Below, one piece after another: positions 5,184-12,969 of a stretch of 15,467 bases of DNA. The position numbers and the translations under genes were made by a program. The stretch's first letter is position 1; each line of letters opens with the position of its first letter. Location: the NCBI GenBank assembly GCA_035714225.1, contig DASTMK010000124.1:1-15467 (forward strand). The letters are read 5' to 3'. The DNA comes from CAADGY01 sp035714225 (GTDB taxonomy: Bacteria; Acidobacteriota; Terriglobia; Bryobacterales; Bryobacteraceae). Below the pieces are notes generated by a model. That model was not told the DNA's origin, did no database searches, and saw nothing but the letters and a program-made list of their open reading frames with translations.

Positions 5184-7306
5184 ATACTTCCATGAAAGCG
5201 ATCTTTTGTGTTCTGCCAGTCGTACTTGCCGTGGGCGTAGCGGCTCAGGAGTTCCGAGCTTTGGACCCGCGTCTTCACGGCGCTCCGGAACAGATGCTGA
5301 GTTCCTACTTACAGCAGATTGCAGCGCAACAGTTGGAAGAGCGGCGGCACCGGGTGGACTCCGTCCGGAGCAAGGAAGACTATGAGCAGCGAAAGACGCG
5401 GCTGCGGACCACAGCGCTTCGGATACTTGGTGGATTGAACGAGCCCAGGACACCGCTGAACTTACGACGCACGGGGACGCTCGATCGTGGCGATTACCGG
5501 GTAGAGAAGATCGTCTACGAAAGCAGGCCACGGTATTACGTAACTGCGAACCTGTATATCCCGCAGAAGGGGAACGGCCCGTTTCCGGCGATCTTGCATC
5601 CGCTCGGGCACTCGATTACGGGCAAGAATCGGGCCTTTTATCAGCGGCTCTCGATTGGATTGGTGAAGCAGGGCTTCGTCGTGCTGACCTATGATCCGAT
5701 CGGCCAGGGAGAGCGGCGAATCTTTTGGGACGCGGATCTGGCCGACTCAAAAGTCGGTGGACCAACACAGGAACACAGTATGGTGGGCTGGCAAAGCCTT
5801 CTGGCCGGAGAGACCGTTGCACGGCATCGGATTTGGGACGGGATTCGCAGCGTCGATTTGCTGGAATCACTGAAAGAAGTAGACCAAAATCGAATCGGCG
5901 TTACGGGATGCTCTGGAGGCGGAACCCTCACAACCTATATCGCGGCGCTCGATGATCGACTGAAAGCCGCGGCGCCCGCATGCTACATCAGTTCGTGGGA
6001 TGAGCAGTTAAAGGGCACAGGTCCACAAGATGCTGAGCAGCAATTCCCGGATCAACTGCGGGAAGGCTTGAATCATTCCGACTGGATCGGGCTGGCCGCG
6101 CCCAAGCCGTATCTGATCGTGAGTACAGACCAGGATTTTTTTCCGCTGGAAGGGGCAAGAAAAACGTTCGCGGAAATGAAAAGGATCTATGAGCTCTACG
6201 ATGCCGCCGTAAAAGTGGAGTGGTTCCACGAGCCGGGTGGACACGGCACACCGACGGCAAGCCGCGAAGCCATCTATGCATGGATGAATCGCTGGCTGAG
6301 AGGTGAGCCGGGCCCGGTCAAGGAACCATCGATGGTGTTCGAGCATGAAGAGGATTTGAACGCAACGCGAACGGGTCAGGTGGCGACATCGCTGGGCGGC
6401 GAGACAGCGAGTACCGATAACATACGGCGTTTTCGAGATAGATTACCGCCGCGGCCGGAGAAACCGGATGCCGCTCGCGTCCGTGCGGAAATCTTGAGGC
6501 TCACACGATACAAGCCTGCGACCGTACCGCTGAACTTGAGCCGCGGTGCGGCAATCGACCGAAGCGGGCATCGAATCGAGATGTTGACCTATCGGAGCGA
6601 GGAGGGCCTGATCGTGCCGGCAGCTCTGGTGACCCCCGCGAAGCCGCGTGCGGGGCGTGTGGCCCTCCTCGTGGATTCGCGAGGTAAGTCTGCTGCGCTT
6701 GCAGCGGACGGCGACGTTCTCCAACTCGCACAGTTGGGCTACACGGTACTTGCAATCGATCCCGCCGGAATTGGAGAGACGGCTTTTCAGCGGCATGCCG
6801 CGGCGCCGTGGTCCTCACCACAACTGACGTTTCTGGCGCTGATGGTAGGCCGCCCATTGATTGGAATTCGAATGAACGATATCCTGCGCGGCATCGATGC
6901 CTTGAAGGAGCTCAATATCGGAATGACAGAAGGTGTGTTGGGCGTGGCGCGAGGATACATCGGGACAACGCTGCTGCACGCGGCGGCAATCGATAGTCGA
7001 TTGTCGCGGCTGATCGTTGAAGGAAACCTGGTTTCATATCAGGCCGTCGGTGCAGCACCCATTCATCGCAATATTGATGACCTGGTTTTGCCAGGAGTGC
7101 TCGGCCGATATGACTTGCCGGACCTGGTAGCGGCAGTGGCTCCGCGTCCGGTGGCGCTGCGAAACCTGATCTCACCGGCAGGACGAGCTCTATTTCGGGC
7201 TGAGATGCAGGATGCGTACGCGTATCCGCTGCGGGTGGCGAACGCAGACGTGGGTTTGCGAAACGGGAACGAGAAACTGACCGATGCTTATCCGTTCCTT
7301 CGGTAG
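5180..7306 (+). CDS. Two-domain acetylxylan-esterase-like alpha/beta hydrolase, exported
   Basis: A 708-aa protein beginning at ATG 5180, which overlaps the upstream stop as ATGA, so the two genes are translationally coupled. A second in-frame ATG at 5192 would also keep the signal peptide (AIFCVLPVVLAVGVAAQEF). The first half (about 30-375) is an acetylxylan-esterase/dienelactone-hydrolase-type catalytic domain. The oxyanion-side segment is HPLGHSITGK, the nucleophile elbow is G-C-S245-G-G-G, the likely acid is in STDQDFF (317-319), and the histidine is H355 in EPGGHGTPT. The second half (about 435-708) repeats the fold (TYRSEEGLIVPAALVTP, LGYTVLAIDPAGIGE). At the nucleophile elbow, however, it reads GVARGYIGTT with no serine or cysteine, so it appears catalytically dead. 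The protein probably deacylates sugar polymers or similar esters outside the cytoplasm; the exact substrate is unknown. Confidence 0.88.
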   Translation: MNTSMKAIFCVLPVVLAVGVAAQEFRALDPRLHGAPEQMLSSYLQQIAAQQLEERRHRVDSVRSKEDYEQRKTRLRTTALRILGGLNEPRTPLNLRRTGTLDRGDYRVEKIVYESRPRYYVTANLYIPQKGNGPFPAILHPLGHSITGKNRAFYQRLSIGLVKQGFVVLTYDPIGQGERRIFWDADLADSKVGGPTQEHSMVGWQSLLAGETVARHRIWDGIRSVDLLESLKEVDQNRIGVTGCSGGGTLTTYIAALDDRLKAAAPACYISSWDEQLKGTGPQDAEQQFPDQLREGLNHSDWIGLAAPKPYLIVSTDQDFFPLEGARKTFAEMKRIYELYDAAVKVEWFHEPGGHGTPTASREAIYAWMNRWLRGEPGPVKEPSMVFEHEEDLNATRTGQVATSLGGETASTDNIRRFRDRLPPRPEKPDAARVRAEILRLTRYKPATVPLNLSRGAAIDRSGHRIEMLTYRSEEGLIVPAALVTPAKPRAGRVALLVDSRGKSAALAADGDVLQLAQLGYTVLAIDPAGIGETAFQRHAAAPWSSPQLTFLALMVGRPLIGIRMNDILRGIDALKELNIGMTEGVLGVARGYIGTTLLHAAAIDSRLSRLIVEGNLVSYQAVGAAPIHRNIDDLVLPGVLGRYDLPDLVAAVAPRPVALRNLISPAGRALFRAEMQDAYAYPLRVANADVGLRNGNEKLTDAYPFLR

Positions 7307-7377
7307 TCTGCCCAACCGATGTGCTGCTGAGCGTTCATGCCCGCCCCACCGGTACCAGACTCCAATCGGGAGGAGAA

Positions 7378-7414
7378 AGCGAAGCCGCCTGATTGCGCCT
7401 GATTGCTTTTCGCT
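7378..7414 (-). terminator. Weak possible terminator after the intact TonB receptor
   Basis: Between the convergent genes ending at 7306 and 7427, AGCGAA (7378-7383) can pair with TTCGCT (7409-7414). The enclosed segment is a tandem 10-bp repeat (GCCTGATTGC twice, 7387-7406). On the minus strand only TTTCT follows, so this is a poor intrinsic terminator. Nothing else was seen in the 120-bp gap. Confidence 0.3.
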
Positions 7415-7426
7415 AAGCGCGTGGAT

Positions 7427-10400
7427 TCAGAACGCCACCTTCAATCCGAACTGGATGATACGCGAATCAAACGCCGTGGTGATTCGTCCCACCGCGGGAG
7501 ATGTGAGCGTGGCATTCGGCAGACGGAAGTTTACGTTATTGAAAATGTTGAAAAACTCCGCCCGAAACTGCACGTTTACCCGCTCGTTGACCCGCGTGTT
7601 CTTCAGAATGCCGAGATCGGCGTTAAAGTGCCTGGGACCACGGAGCACGTTCTTTCCGGAATTGCCGAAGGTGCCTTCCGCGTTTTGCTGGAACAGAGAG
7701 GTATCGAAAAATCGCGAGATCATCTCCGCATGGGGCCGTCCGGACCCAAGATCCGCGTCATTGATATCCGTGCCCATGAAGTCCGCCCGGTTGCGGCTGA
7801 CTCCGCTGAATGAATTGTCCACTCCGCTGCGTACTCCGAACGGGAATCCGCCGCGCCATAAGACGTTGCCGGTGACGCCCCACCCGTTGAGAATCGCGCC
7901 CGCGGGGCCGCCGAGGTTCAGGCGCGGGGCCTCCCAGATGGACGAGAGCTTGAAGGAATGGGCGATGTCGTCGCGCGAGATCCCGTAGTCGAAACGGCGA
8001 TTGAAGGGGTTGGCCCATCCGAAATCATCAATCGCTTTGGCCCAGGTGTGGCTTGCCAGAAGCGAGAATCCCTGGCTGAAGCGCTTCTCTACCGTGAGCT
8101 GGGCGGAATGGTAGTTCGAATTGTGCCCCGAGATGATGGCGCTCACGCCGCTAAAGTCGGAGTAAAGGCGCCGCTGCTGTGTGTTGCCGCGCGTAGACTG
8201 ACCGGGAACATAGATGGCAGGGTTCATTTCCTGAGCAGGGTTGTAGTCGTCCGAACCGGAAAGGTAGGTGCCCTTATTCCCGACATAGGACGCGCGGACG
8301 ACCCAGCTGCCGATCAATTGCCGCTCCAGGGTGAGGTTCCAGGAGGCGATCTGGGGGATTCGCAGATCGCGCTGCATGTAATACAGGGAGACCGGTGTGG
8401 TGAACTCGGCTTCCGGGCCTGGGATGTTGGCCCCGAACTGCGCCGGGAATGGGCTGGGTGTTCCGAGGCTGCCCCAGGGGTCATCGAAGGAGACGTCCTC
8501 GAAATCGTAGATGGGGCCGAACGGCGGGTCCACGTGCATGTAGACCAGCGCGCTCAGAAACGGCGTATAGTAGATGCCCGCGCCACCCCGCAAACTGGTT
8601 TTGCCGTCATTCGTGAGCCGGTAGGCGAAGCCGACACGAGGACCGAAGTTAGCCAAGTTGCTCTCATAGCCTCTCGAGGGACAGCGCGCGTCCGGATCCG
8701 GCCCGCCATAGACGAGTCCAACGGGCGCGTTGGGATAGCGCGCTGACTTCGCGCCGGGCACGAAACAGGCGACGCGTCCCTTCTCTTCCACGAACGGAAG
8801 CGAGGGATCCCAACGCAGTCCCAGATTCAGCGTCAGCCGCGGCGTGGCGCGCCAGTTGTCCTGGATGTACAGGCTTAACTTCGTTCCCGTCATGTCTTTG
8901 AACTCGCCGGCGCCCTGCGTGAACGCTGACACTCTGCCGAGCATGAAATCCGCCAGATTGTTGCCGGACAACTGATCCGCGAAAGTGAAATTGCCGCTTT
9001 GTAGCCAGTTGGAGGCCATGGTGTTGCGGATGCGCACAACCTCGCCGCCGAAGTGCCACTCGTGAGCGCCCCGGATTTTGGTGACGTCTTCGCGAATCGT
9101 CCAGTCGCTGCGGTCGTTCTTCCCTGGTTGGCTGGTGGTGACGCTGAAGTAGCCGTCCACGGAGAAATCCACCTCGCGTTCGGGCGGGGCTGCGATCTTC
9201 ATGCCCGCTTCCGGGAATCCGAAGGTGGAGTTCGGTTTCTGTCCGCCGGTTTGCGAATTCCAGCCGAACCAGGTGCTAAAGAGCAGCGACGGCGTCGCCG
9301 TGAACGTGTAGCTCACGGCCACGTTCTGCACGCGCACGCCCATAACGTTGCCGGACGCAATCAGCAGATTGGTTTCGGAGAAGTCGCCGGGCCGGTTGAA
9401 GTCGGTAAAGAAGTAACGTCCATCCAACTGGTGTTTTCCCGCGTTATAGTTCAACTTCGCCATCCACTGATGCTCGTCGGAGTTGGCAGCGCCGCCCGTG
9501 AACGTGATCTGCTGGCCGGAGCCATTCGGCAACGGAATGCGGTCCACGACATACCTGGCGACGGGGCTGAGGCGCGACTCCGGGATGATGTTACCGGGGA
9601 ACGGCTGCTTGGTGACCGGATCTATTAGCTGGCGGGAAATGCTCGAGAAATCCCCCCGGCGCTGCGCTTCGGTGGGAACGAAGGCGATGCGACCCTCGGG
9701 CGCCGTTCTTATTGGTGTGCCCTGGTACGTGCCGAAGAAGAACAGCCTGTCCCGCTTGATGGGCCCGCCGATGCTGCCGCCGAACTGGTTCCGCTTGAGC
9801 GAATCCTGTCGCGGAGCGAAAAAATTCCGTGCGTTGAGCTTGCCATTGCGGAGAAATTCGAACGCAGTGCCGTGGATCTCATTTGTCCCGGACTTGGTCA
9901 CGATGTTGACCACTCCACCGGCAGCATTGCCGTATTGCGCGCTCAGATTGTCGGACTGCAACGCGAATTCCTGAATCGCGTCAGGATTGGGAAAGGGCAG
10001 ATTCAGGTTCAGATAGGTGTCGTTGTGGCCGGCGCCGTCAAGCTGATAGTTCACCTGGCCCGGCCCGGTACCGTTCACGTTGGCAAGTTGCTCGCCGGGG
10101 TACACGCCCGCATAGCCCAAGCTGCGCGACTGGTCGAGGTCCACAGTACCTGCCGACAGGTACAGCAGGGATTGGGCGCGCCGGCCGTTTAGCGGCAGGT
10201 CGATAACGCGGCGTTCGTCGATCAACTGCCCGACGGTGGCGGTTCCCGTCGTGACCAACTCGACATTCGCCGACACGACGACTCGCTCGGAGACCTGGCC
10301 AACGCGCAGCGCTACGTTTTGCGTCGCGGACTGGTTCACTGTCAGGACGATGCCTTCCTGAAGGTATGTCGCAAAGCCGGGTTTCTCCACCGTAAGCCGG

Positions 10401-10621
10401 TAGTTGCCCACCGGCAGCCTTGGAAAGACAAACAGGCCGCTCACTCCAGTCACACTGGAGGCCTCGAATCCCGTTTCGGTGTTGTGTATTGTGACTTTCG
10501 CTTCAGGCACAGCGGCGCCGGTTGCGTCAAAAACCACGCCGTTTAGACTGGCGGTAGTGAACTGGGCGAAGGCCGGAACCGAACACATGGCCAAGATCAG
10601 AAACCTTTTCGCGATCCCCAT
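7427..10621 (-). CDS. TonB-dependent receptor with carboxypeptidase-regulatory-like domain (Oar-like)
   Basis: A full-length outer-membrane receptor of 1,064 aa. The signal peptide is MGIAKRFLILAMCSVPAFAQ. Residues about 22-110 are the carboxypeptidase-regulatory-like beta domain (LNGVVFDATGAAVPEAKVTI). Residues about 111-250 are the plug (DLPLNGRRAQSLLYLSAG, DAIQEFALQSDNLSAQYGNA, VVNIVTKSGTNEIHGTAF). The rest is a 22-strand-type beta barrel ending in the aromatic signature IQFGLKVAF expected of BAM substrates. It imports a ligand through TonB-ExbBD energy. Such receptors are strongly expanded in Acidobacteria, and the ligand cannot be deduced. ATG 10621 gives the signal peptide directly, and GAGGG lies just upstream. 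It diverges from the GH109-like gene and converges on the esterase gene. It serves here as the reference for the damaged paralogue at 2295-3524. Confidence 0.95.
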   Translation of the reverse strand: MGIAKRFLILAMCSVPAFAQFTTASLNGVVFDATGAAVPEAKVTIHNTETGFEASSVTGVSGLFVFPRLPVGNYRLTVEKPGFATYLQEGIVLTVNQSATQNVALRVGQVSERVVVSANVELVTTGTATVGQLIDERRVIDLPLNGRRAQSLLYLSAGTVDLDQSRSLGYAGVYPGEQLANVNGTGPGQVNYQLDGAGHNDTYLNLNLPFPNPDAIQEFALQSDNLSAQYGNAAGGVVNIVTKSGTNEIHGTAFEFLRNGKLNARNFFAPRQDSLKRNQFGGSIGGPIKRDRLFFFGTYQGTPIRTAPEGRIAFVPTEAQRRGDFSSISRQLIDPVTKQPFPGNIIPESRLSPVARYVVDRIPLPNGSGQQITFTGGAANSDEHQWMAKLNYNAGKHQLDGRYFFTDFNRPGDFSETNLLIASGNVMGVRVQNVAVSYTFTATPSLLFSTWFGWNSQTGGQKPNSTFGFPEAGMKIAAPPEREVDFSVDGYFSVTTSQPGKNDRSDWTIREDVTKIRGAHEWHFGGEVVRIRNTMASNWLQSGNFTFADQLSGNNLADFMLGRVSAFTQGAGEFKDMTGTKLSLYIQDNWRATPRLTLNLGLRWDPSLPFVEEKGRVACFVPGAKSARYPNAPVGLVYGGPDPDARCPSRGYESNLANFGPRVGFAYRLTNDGKTSLRGGAGIYYTPFLSALVYMHVDPPFGPIYDFEDVSFDDPWGSLGTPSPFPAQFGANIPGPEAEFTTPVSLYYMQRDLRIPQIASWNLTLERQLIGSWVVRASYVGNKGTYLSGSDDYNPAQEMNPAIYVPGQSTRGNTQQRRLYSDFSGVSAIISGHNSNYHSAQLTVEKRFSQGFSLLASHTWAKAIDDFGWANPFNRRFDYGISRDDIAHSFKLSSIWEAPRLNLGGPAGAILNGWGVTGNVLWRGGFPFGVRSGVDNSFSGVSRNRADFMGTDINDADLGSGRPHAEMISRFFDTSLFQQNAEGTFGNSGKNVLRGPRHFNADLGILKNTRVNERVNVQFRAEFFNIFNNVNFRLPNATLTSPAVGRITTAFDSRIIQFGLKVAF

Positions 10622-10641
10622 ACCAGACCCTCTGGCACGGA

Positions 10642-10670
10642 ATTATACAGGGGATCTGTTGTCATGTCAC
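10642..10670 (-). promoter_or_regulatory. Sigma70-type promoter of the intact TonB receptor
   Basis: On the minus strand GTGACA (10665-10670) and TATAAT (10642-10647) are separated by 17 bp. This is a 5/6 -35 and a perfect -10. Transcription should start near 10635, leaving a leader of only about 14 nt before ATG 10621. Confidence 0.75.
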
Positions 10671-10817
10671 TGCAATATTTTCGTCTGTCAATATTTTTGT
10701 TTTCTCACTCGGCCTGTCCCCATTCCTCGACTTTTTCCGGTGCCGGGTTCAGAATGGGGCGAGCAAGCATTCCTATCGCGCACGCGCGTGTTCAGCGCGG
10801 TTGCGCCAAGGAGTCTT

Positions 10818-12134
10818 ATGACCGGCATAGGAAGAAGACGATTTATGGAAATCGCGGGCGCGGGCTCTTTAGCCGTGCCGTTGACCGGCACGCCGACGCC
10901 GGTCCGCGTCGGCGTGATCGGGATTGGACGGCGCGGAACCGGCCTGCTCCGGATTCTACTCAACATCCCTGGGGTGCAGGTTCCGGCGGTATGCGATACC
11001 AATGCGGACAACCTGGCCGCCGCGGCCGCCAGTGTCGAAAAAAAAGGTCAAAAACCTCCGGAACAATATGGCGGCGGTCCGGAGGCGTTCCGTAAACTGC
11101 TGGCACGCGACGACCTGCAGGCGGTGGTGATCGCCACGCCGTGGGAATGGCATGCTCCCATGGCCGTGGCGGCGATGAAGGCAGGCAAGTACGCCGGCGT
11201 GGAGGTCCCCGCTGCGGTAACGCTTGAGGAATGCTGGGAATTGGTCAGCACCTCCGAGGAGACCGGCCTGCCGTGCATGCTGCTGGAGAACGATTGCTTC
11301 GGTGACGGTGCGCTGATGGCGCTGAATCTGGTAGAGCAGGGCGTGCTCGGCGAGATCGTCCACTGCGAGGGAGGATACCAGCACGACATCCGCGCGGGCA
11401 TTCTCCGGGCCGGGCAGTTGTCGTGGCGCGCGCGGCACGCGCTGAAGCGCAACGGAGACCTCTATCCCACTCATCCCGCCGGTCCGATGGCGTGGTGGTC
11501 GAGCATTAACCGCGGAGATCGCTTCGCATACCTTACCTCCACAGCCAGCAAATCGCGCGGCATCAACCACTACATCAAGAAGTACTATGGCGCCGACCAT
11601 CCGCACGCTAATGCGAAGTTCGCACTGGGGGACGTCGTCACGACTGTCCTGAAGAGCGAGAACGGCGTCACCATGGTGATTTCCCACGACACCAGCCTGC
11701 CCCGCCCCTATTCGGATTCCGGCGAAACCAGCATTCCGCTCATGGTCATCCGTCTTCAGGGAACCGAGGGAATCTTTTCCGGAAGCCTGGACCGCATCTA
11801 TATCGAAGGGCGAAACGGGCCGAATTCGAAGATGCACAAGTGGCAGGACATCCAGCCCTATTACCAGCGTTACAGACACCAGTTGTGGAAGAACCTCGGC
11901 GCGGAAGCTGCGGGCTACGAACACGGAGGCGAGGACTACGTGTGCCTCAGCCAGTTCGTGGAAGCCGTGCGGCGGCGCAAGCCCACGCCGGTGGACGTCT
12001 ACGACGCCGCATGTTGGAGCGCCATCTCGCCGCTCAGCGAGCAATCCGTAGCTGCACGGAGCGCACCGGTGGAATTTCCCGATTTCACGCGCGGCAAGTG
12101 GAAGACGCCGCGCCGGGTCGAGTTCCTCCTTTGA
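10818..12134 (+). CDS. GH109-type NAD-dependent glycosidase / Gfo-Idh-MocA oxidoreductase, Tat-exported
   Basis: A 438-aa protein starting at ATG 10818 with AAGGAG 5 nt upstream; the open frame extends further upstream but without signal. It opens with a twin-arginine signal (GRRRFMEIAGAGSLAVPL). The Rossmann NAD-binding motif is V-I-G35-I-G37-R-R-G40. The block EVPAAVTLEECWELV (129-143) followed by CMLLEN, then YQHDIR (Y187, H189), DLYPTHPAGP (Y216, H219) and SLPRPYS, matches GH109 alpha-N-acetylgalactosaminidases. In these, NAD-assisted transient oxidation cleaves the glycosidic bond, and the Y-x-H and Y-P-T-H pairs line the active site. Tat export fits cofactor loading in the cytoplasm. 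It diverges from the TonB receptor. The family motifs are strong, but the sugar specificity is inferred. The C-terminus (PDFTRGKW) recurs in the remnant at 3596-3660. Confidence 0.88.
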   Translation: MTGIGRRRFMEIAGAGSLAVPLTGTPTPVRVGVIGIGRRGTGLLRILLNIPGVQVPAVCDTNADNLAAAAASVEKKGQKPPEQYGGGPEAFRKLLARDDLQAVVIATPWEWHAPMAVAAMKAGKYAGVEVPAAVTLEECWELVSTSEETGLPCMLLENDCFGDGALMALNLVEQGVLGEIVHCEGGYQHDIRAGILRAGQLSWRARHALKRNGDLYPTHPAGPMAWWSSINRGDRFAYLTSTASKSRGINHYIKKYYGADHPHANAKFALGDVVTTVLKSENGVTMVISHDTSLPRPYSDSGETSIPLMVIRLQGTEGIFSGSLDRIYIEGRNGPNSKMHKWQDIQPYYQRYRHQLWKNLGAEAAGYEHGGEDYVCLSQFVEAVRRRKPTPVDVYDAACWSAISPLSEQSVAARSAPVEFPDFTRGKWKTPRRVEFLL

Positions 12135-12170
12135 TTAGGGAATGAAGGTGCCTACGGGGTGCCGTGCTGG

Positions 12171-12236
12171 GTCGATCCCCACCGGCCGAGTGCAGGATCG
12201 ACGGGTTCCGAAGGAGCTGGAACTTGGCATGCCAAG
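12171..12236. other. Intergenic dyad cluster
   Basis: The roughly 175 bp between the GH109-like stop (12134) and the tRNA terminator hold no gene. They do contain an 8-bp inverted repeat (GTCGATCC 12171-12178 with GGATCGAC 12195-12202), a 5-bp hairpin (GTTCC/GGAAC, 12205-12223) and a perfect 14-bp palindrome CTTGGCATGCCAAG (12223-12236). It could be a small structured RNA, a rho-independent end without a T-run, or a protein site. No known RNA family was recognised. Confidence 0.35.
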
Positions 12237-12300
12237 CCGCAGGCGTCCCCGAGCTGCTGTCGAGCGGGTGTCGCTGAGTCGGTGATTATGAATCGATCAA

Positions 12301-12341
12301 AAACGGTAAAGGCCGCTGTATCAATGCGATACAGCGGCCTC
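12301..12341 (-). terminator. Rho-independent terminator of the secG/tRNA-Leu transcript
   Basis: A perfect 13-bp stem (AGGCCGCTGTATC 12311-12323 with 12329-12341) has a 5-nt loop. On the minus strand it is followed by TTACCGTTTTT. It lies a few bases past the tRNA 3' end and closes the minus-strand transcript. Confidence 0.9.
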
Positions 12342-12347
12342 AAATAT

Positions 12348-12433
12348 GGTGCGGAGAGGGGGACTTGAACCCCCACGAGATTGCTCCCGCTAGCACCTCA
12401 AGCTAGTGCGTCTGCCAATTCCGCCACCTCCGC
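12348..12433 (-). tRNA. tRNA-Leu (anticodon GAG)
   Basis: The minus strand starts GCGGAGGTGGCGGAATTGG. It carries a leucine-type D arm, the anticodon loop CTTGAGG (anticodon GAG, reading CUC and CUU), a long type II variable arm, the T arm GTGGGGGTTCAAGTCCCCC, the discriminator A at 12351 and an encoded CCA (12348-12350). The acceptor stem pairs GCGGAGG with TCTCCGC (one G-U). The gene lies 14 nt after the secG stop codon and was probably co-transcribed with it and processed. Confidence 0.95.
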
Positions 12434-12447
12434 AGTACAACCTAATT

Positions 12448-12834
12448 CTACTTCTTATCCGCAGGCGGTTGTTGTGCTGGAGGCGCCGTCTGCTGAGCTG
12501 GCGGTTGCTGTGCCGGAGCGGCTGGCGTTCCTGGCGCCGGTGTCTGTTGTTGTGTTGCCGGTGCCGTCCGCTCTAATACGGAACCCCCGCCTCCCGTCGA
12601 ACTGCCGCGCGTTGCCATGATCGACAATGACATGGATGTCAGCATGAACACCGTAGCAGCAATCGTTGTGGCCTTGGACAGGACCGTTGCCGCACCCCGC
12701 GGCCCAAACGCCGTCTGCGAGCCCATTCCACCGAAAGCACCCGCGAGGTCTGCCGCCTTCCCGCTTTGCAAAAGCACAACCACAATCAGAAAGAGGCACA
12801 CAATGACGTGCAAGATTGTAAACAAAATGACCAT
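12448..12834 (-). CDS. secG: Preprotein translocase subunit SecG
   Basis: A 128-aa inner-membrane protein of the SecYEG translocon, which assists SecA-driven export. It shows the SecG plan of two membrane helices, about residues 1-22 (MVILFTILHVIVCLFLIVVV) and 52-73 (ATTIAATVFMLTSMSLSIMA). They are joined by the conserved cytoplasmic loop VLLQSGKAADLAGAFGG..GSQTAFGPRGA. A Pro/Gln/Ala-rich tail (about 84-128) is low complexity and would be extramembrane. ATG 12834 begins directly at the first helix, with only a weak ribosome site. The tRNA-Leu gene follows on the same strand. A sigma70-like promoter is visible at 12872-12900. The family call is secure. Confidence 0.95.
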   Translation of the reverse strand: MVILFTILHVIVCLFLIVVVLLQSGKAADLAGAFGGMGSQTAFGPRGAATVLSKATTIAATVFMLTSMSLSIMATRGSSTGGGGSVLERTAPATQQQTPAPGTPAAPAQQPPAQQTAPPAQQPPADKK

Positions 12835-12871
12835 ATCAAGGGCTCAACAGGCTGGATGTCTGTTCTTTCTC

Positions 12872-12900
12872 AGTATAAAAGACCGTTCGGTCCCGGTCAA
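12872..12900 (-). promoter_or_regulatory. secG promoter with a palindrome in its spacer
   Basis: On the minus strand TTGACC (12895-12900) and TATACT (12872-12877) are 17 bp apart, each 5/6 to consensus. The spacer contains GACCGTTCGGTC (plus strand 12881-12892), a 5+5 bp inverted repeat that could be an operator for a dimeric repressor. Confidence 0.65.
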
Positions 12901-12920
12901 ACAGCCCCGCGCTCTCTTTG

Positions 12921-12963
12921 TTGGACCCCATCGCTCCAGAAAATAAATATATCGTAGTACGAT
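12921..12963 (+). promoter_or_regulatory. Promoter/operator region of the MarR-CLC operon
   Basis: TTGGAC (12921-12926) and the weak -10 TAAATA (12944-12949) are 17 bp apart. A perfect 13-bp palindrome, ATCGTA-G-TACGAT (12951-12963), sits at the expected start of transcription, 6 bp before the GTG start. Its position suits autorepression by the MarR product. The palindrome is seen directly; binding by this regulator is inferred. Confidence 0.5.
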
Positions 12964-12969
12964 GTAAAA

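Noticed and set aside
7387..7406. Tandem duplication GCCTGATTGC between convergent genes
   Set aside because: A single 10-bp duplication is common and has no evident function beyond the possible weak terminator noted.
7958..8746. Open frame of 262 codons on the plus strand within the intact receptor
   Set aside because: The receptor on the other strand has continuous family homology; the shadow frame shows no domain or ribosome site.
10673..10697. Direct repeat CAATATTTT (10673-10681 and 10689-10697) upstream of the intact receptor promoter
   Set aside because: Only two short AT-rich copies; not enough to call an operator, and no CRISPR-like array is present anywhere in the window.
12152..12376. 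Small minus-strand open frame covering the tRNA 3' half and its terminator
   Set aside because: It is the familiar spurious frame over a tRNA-Leu gene.
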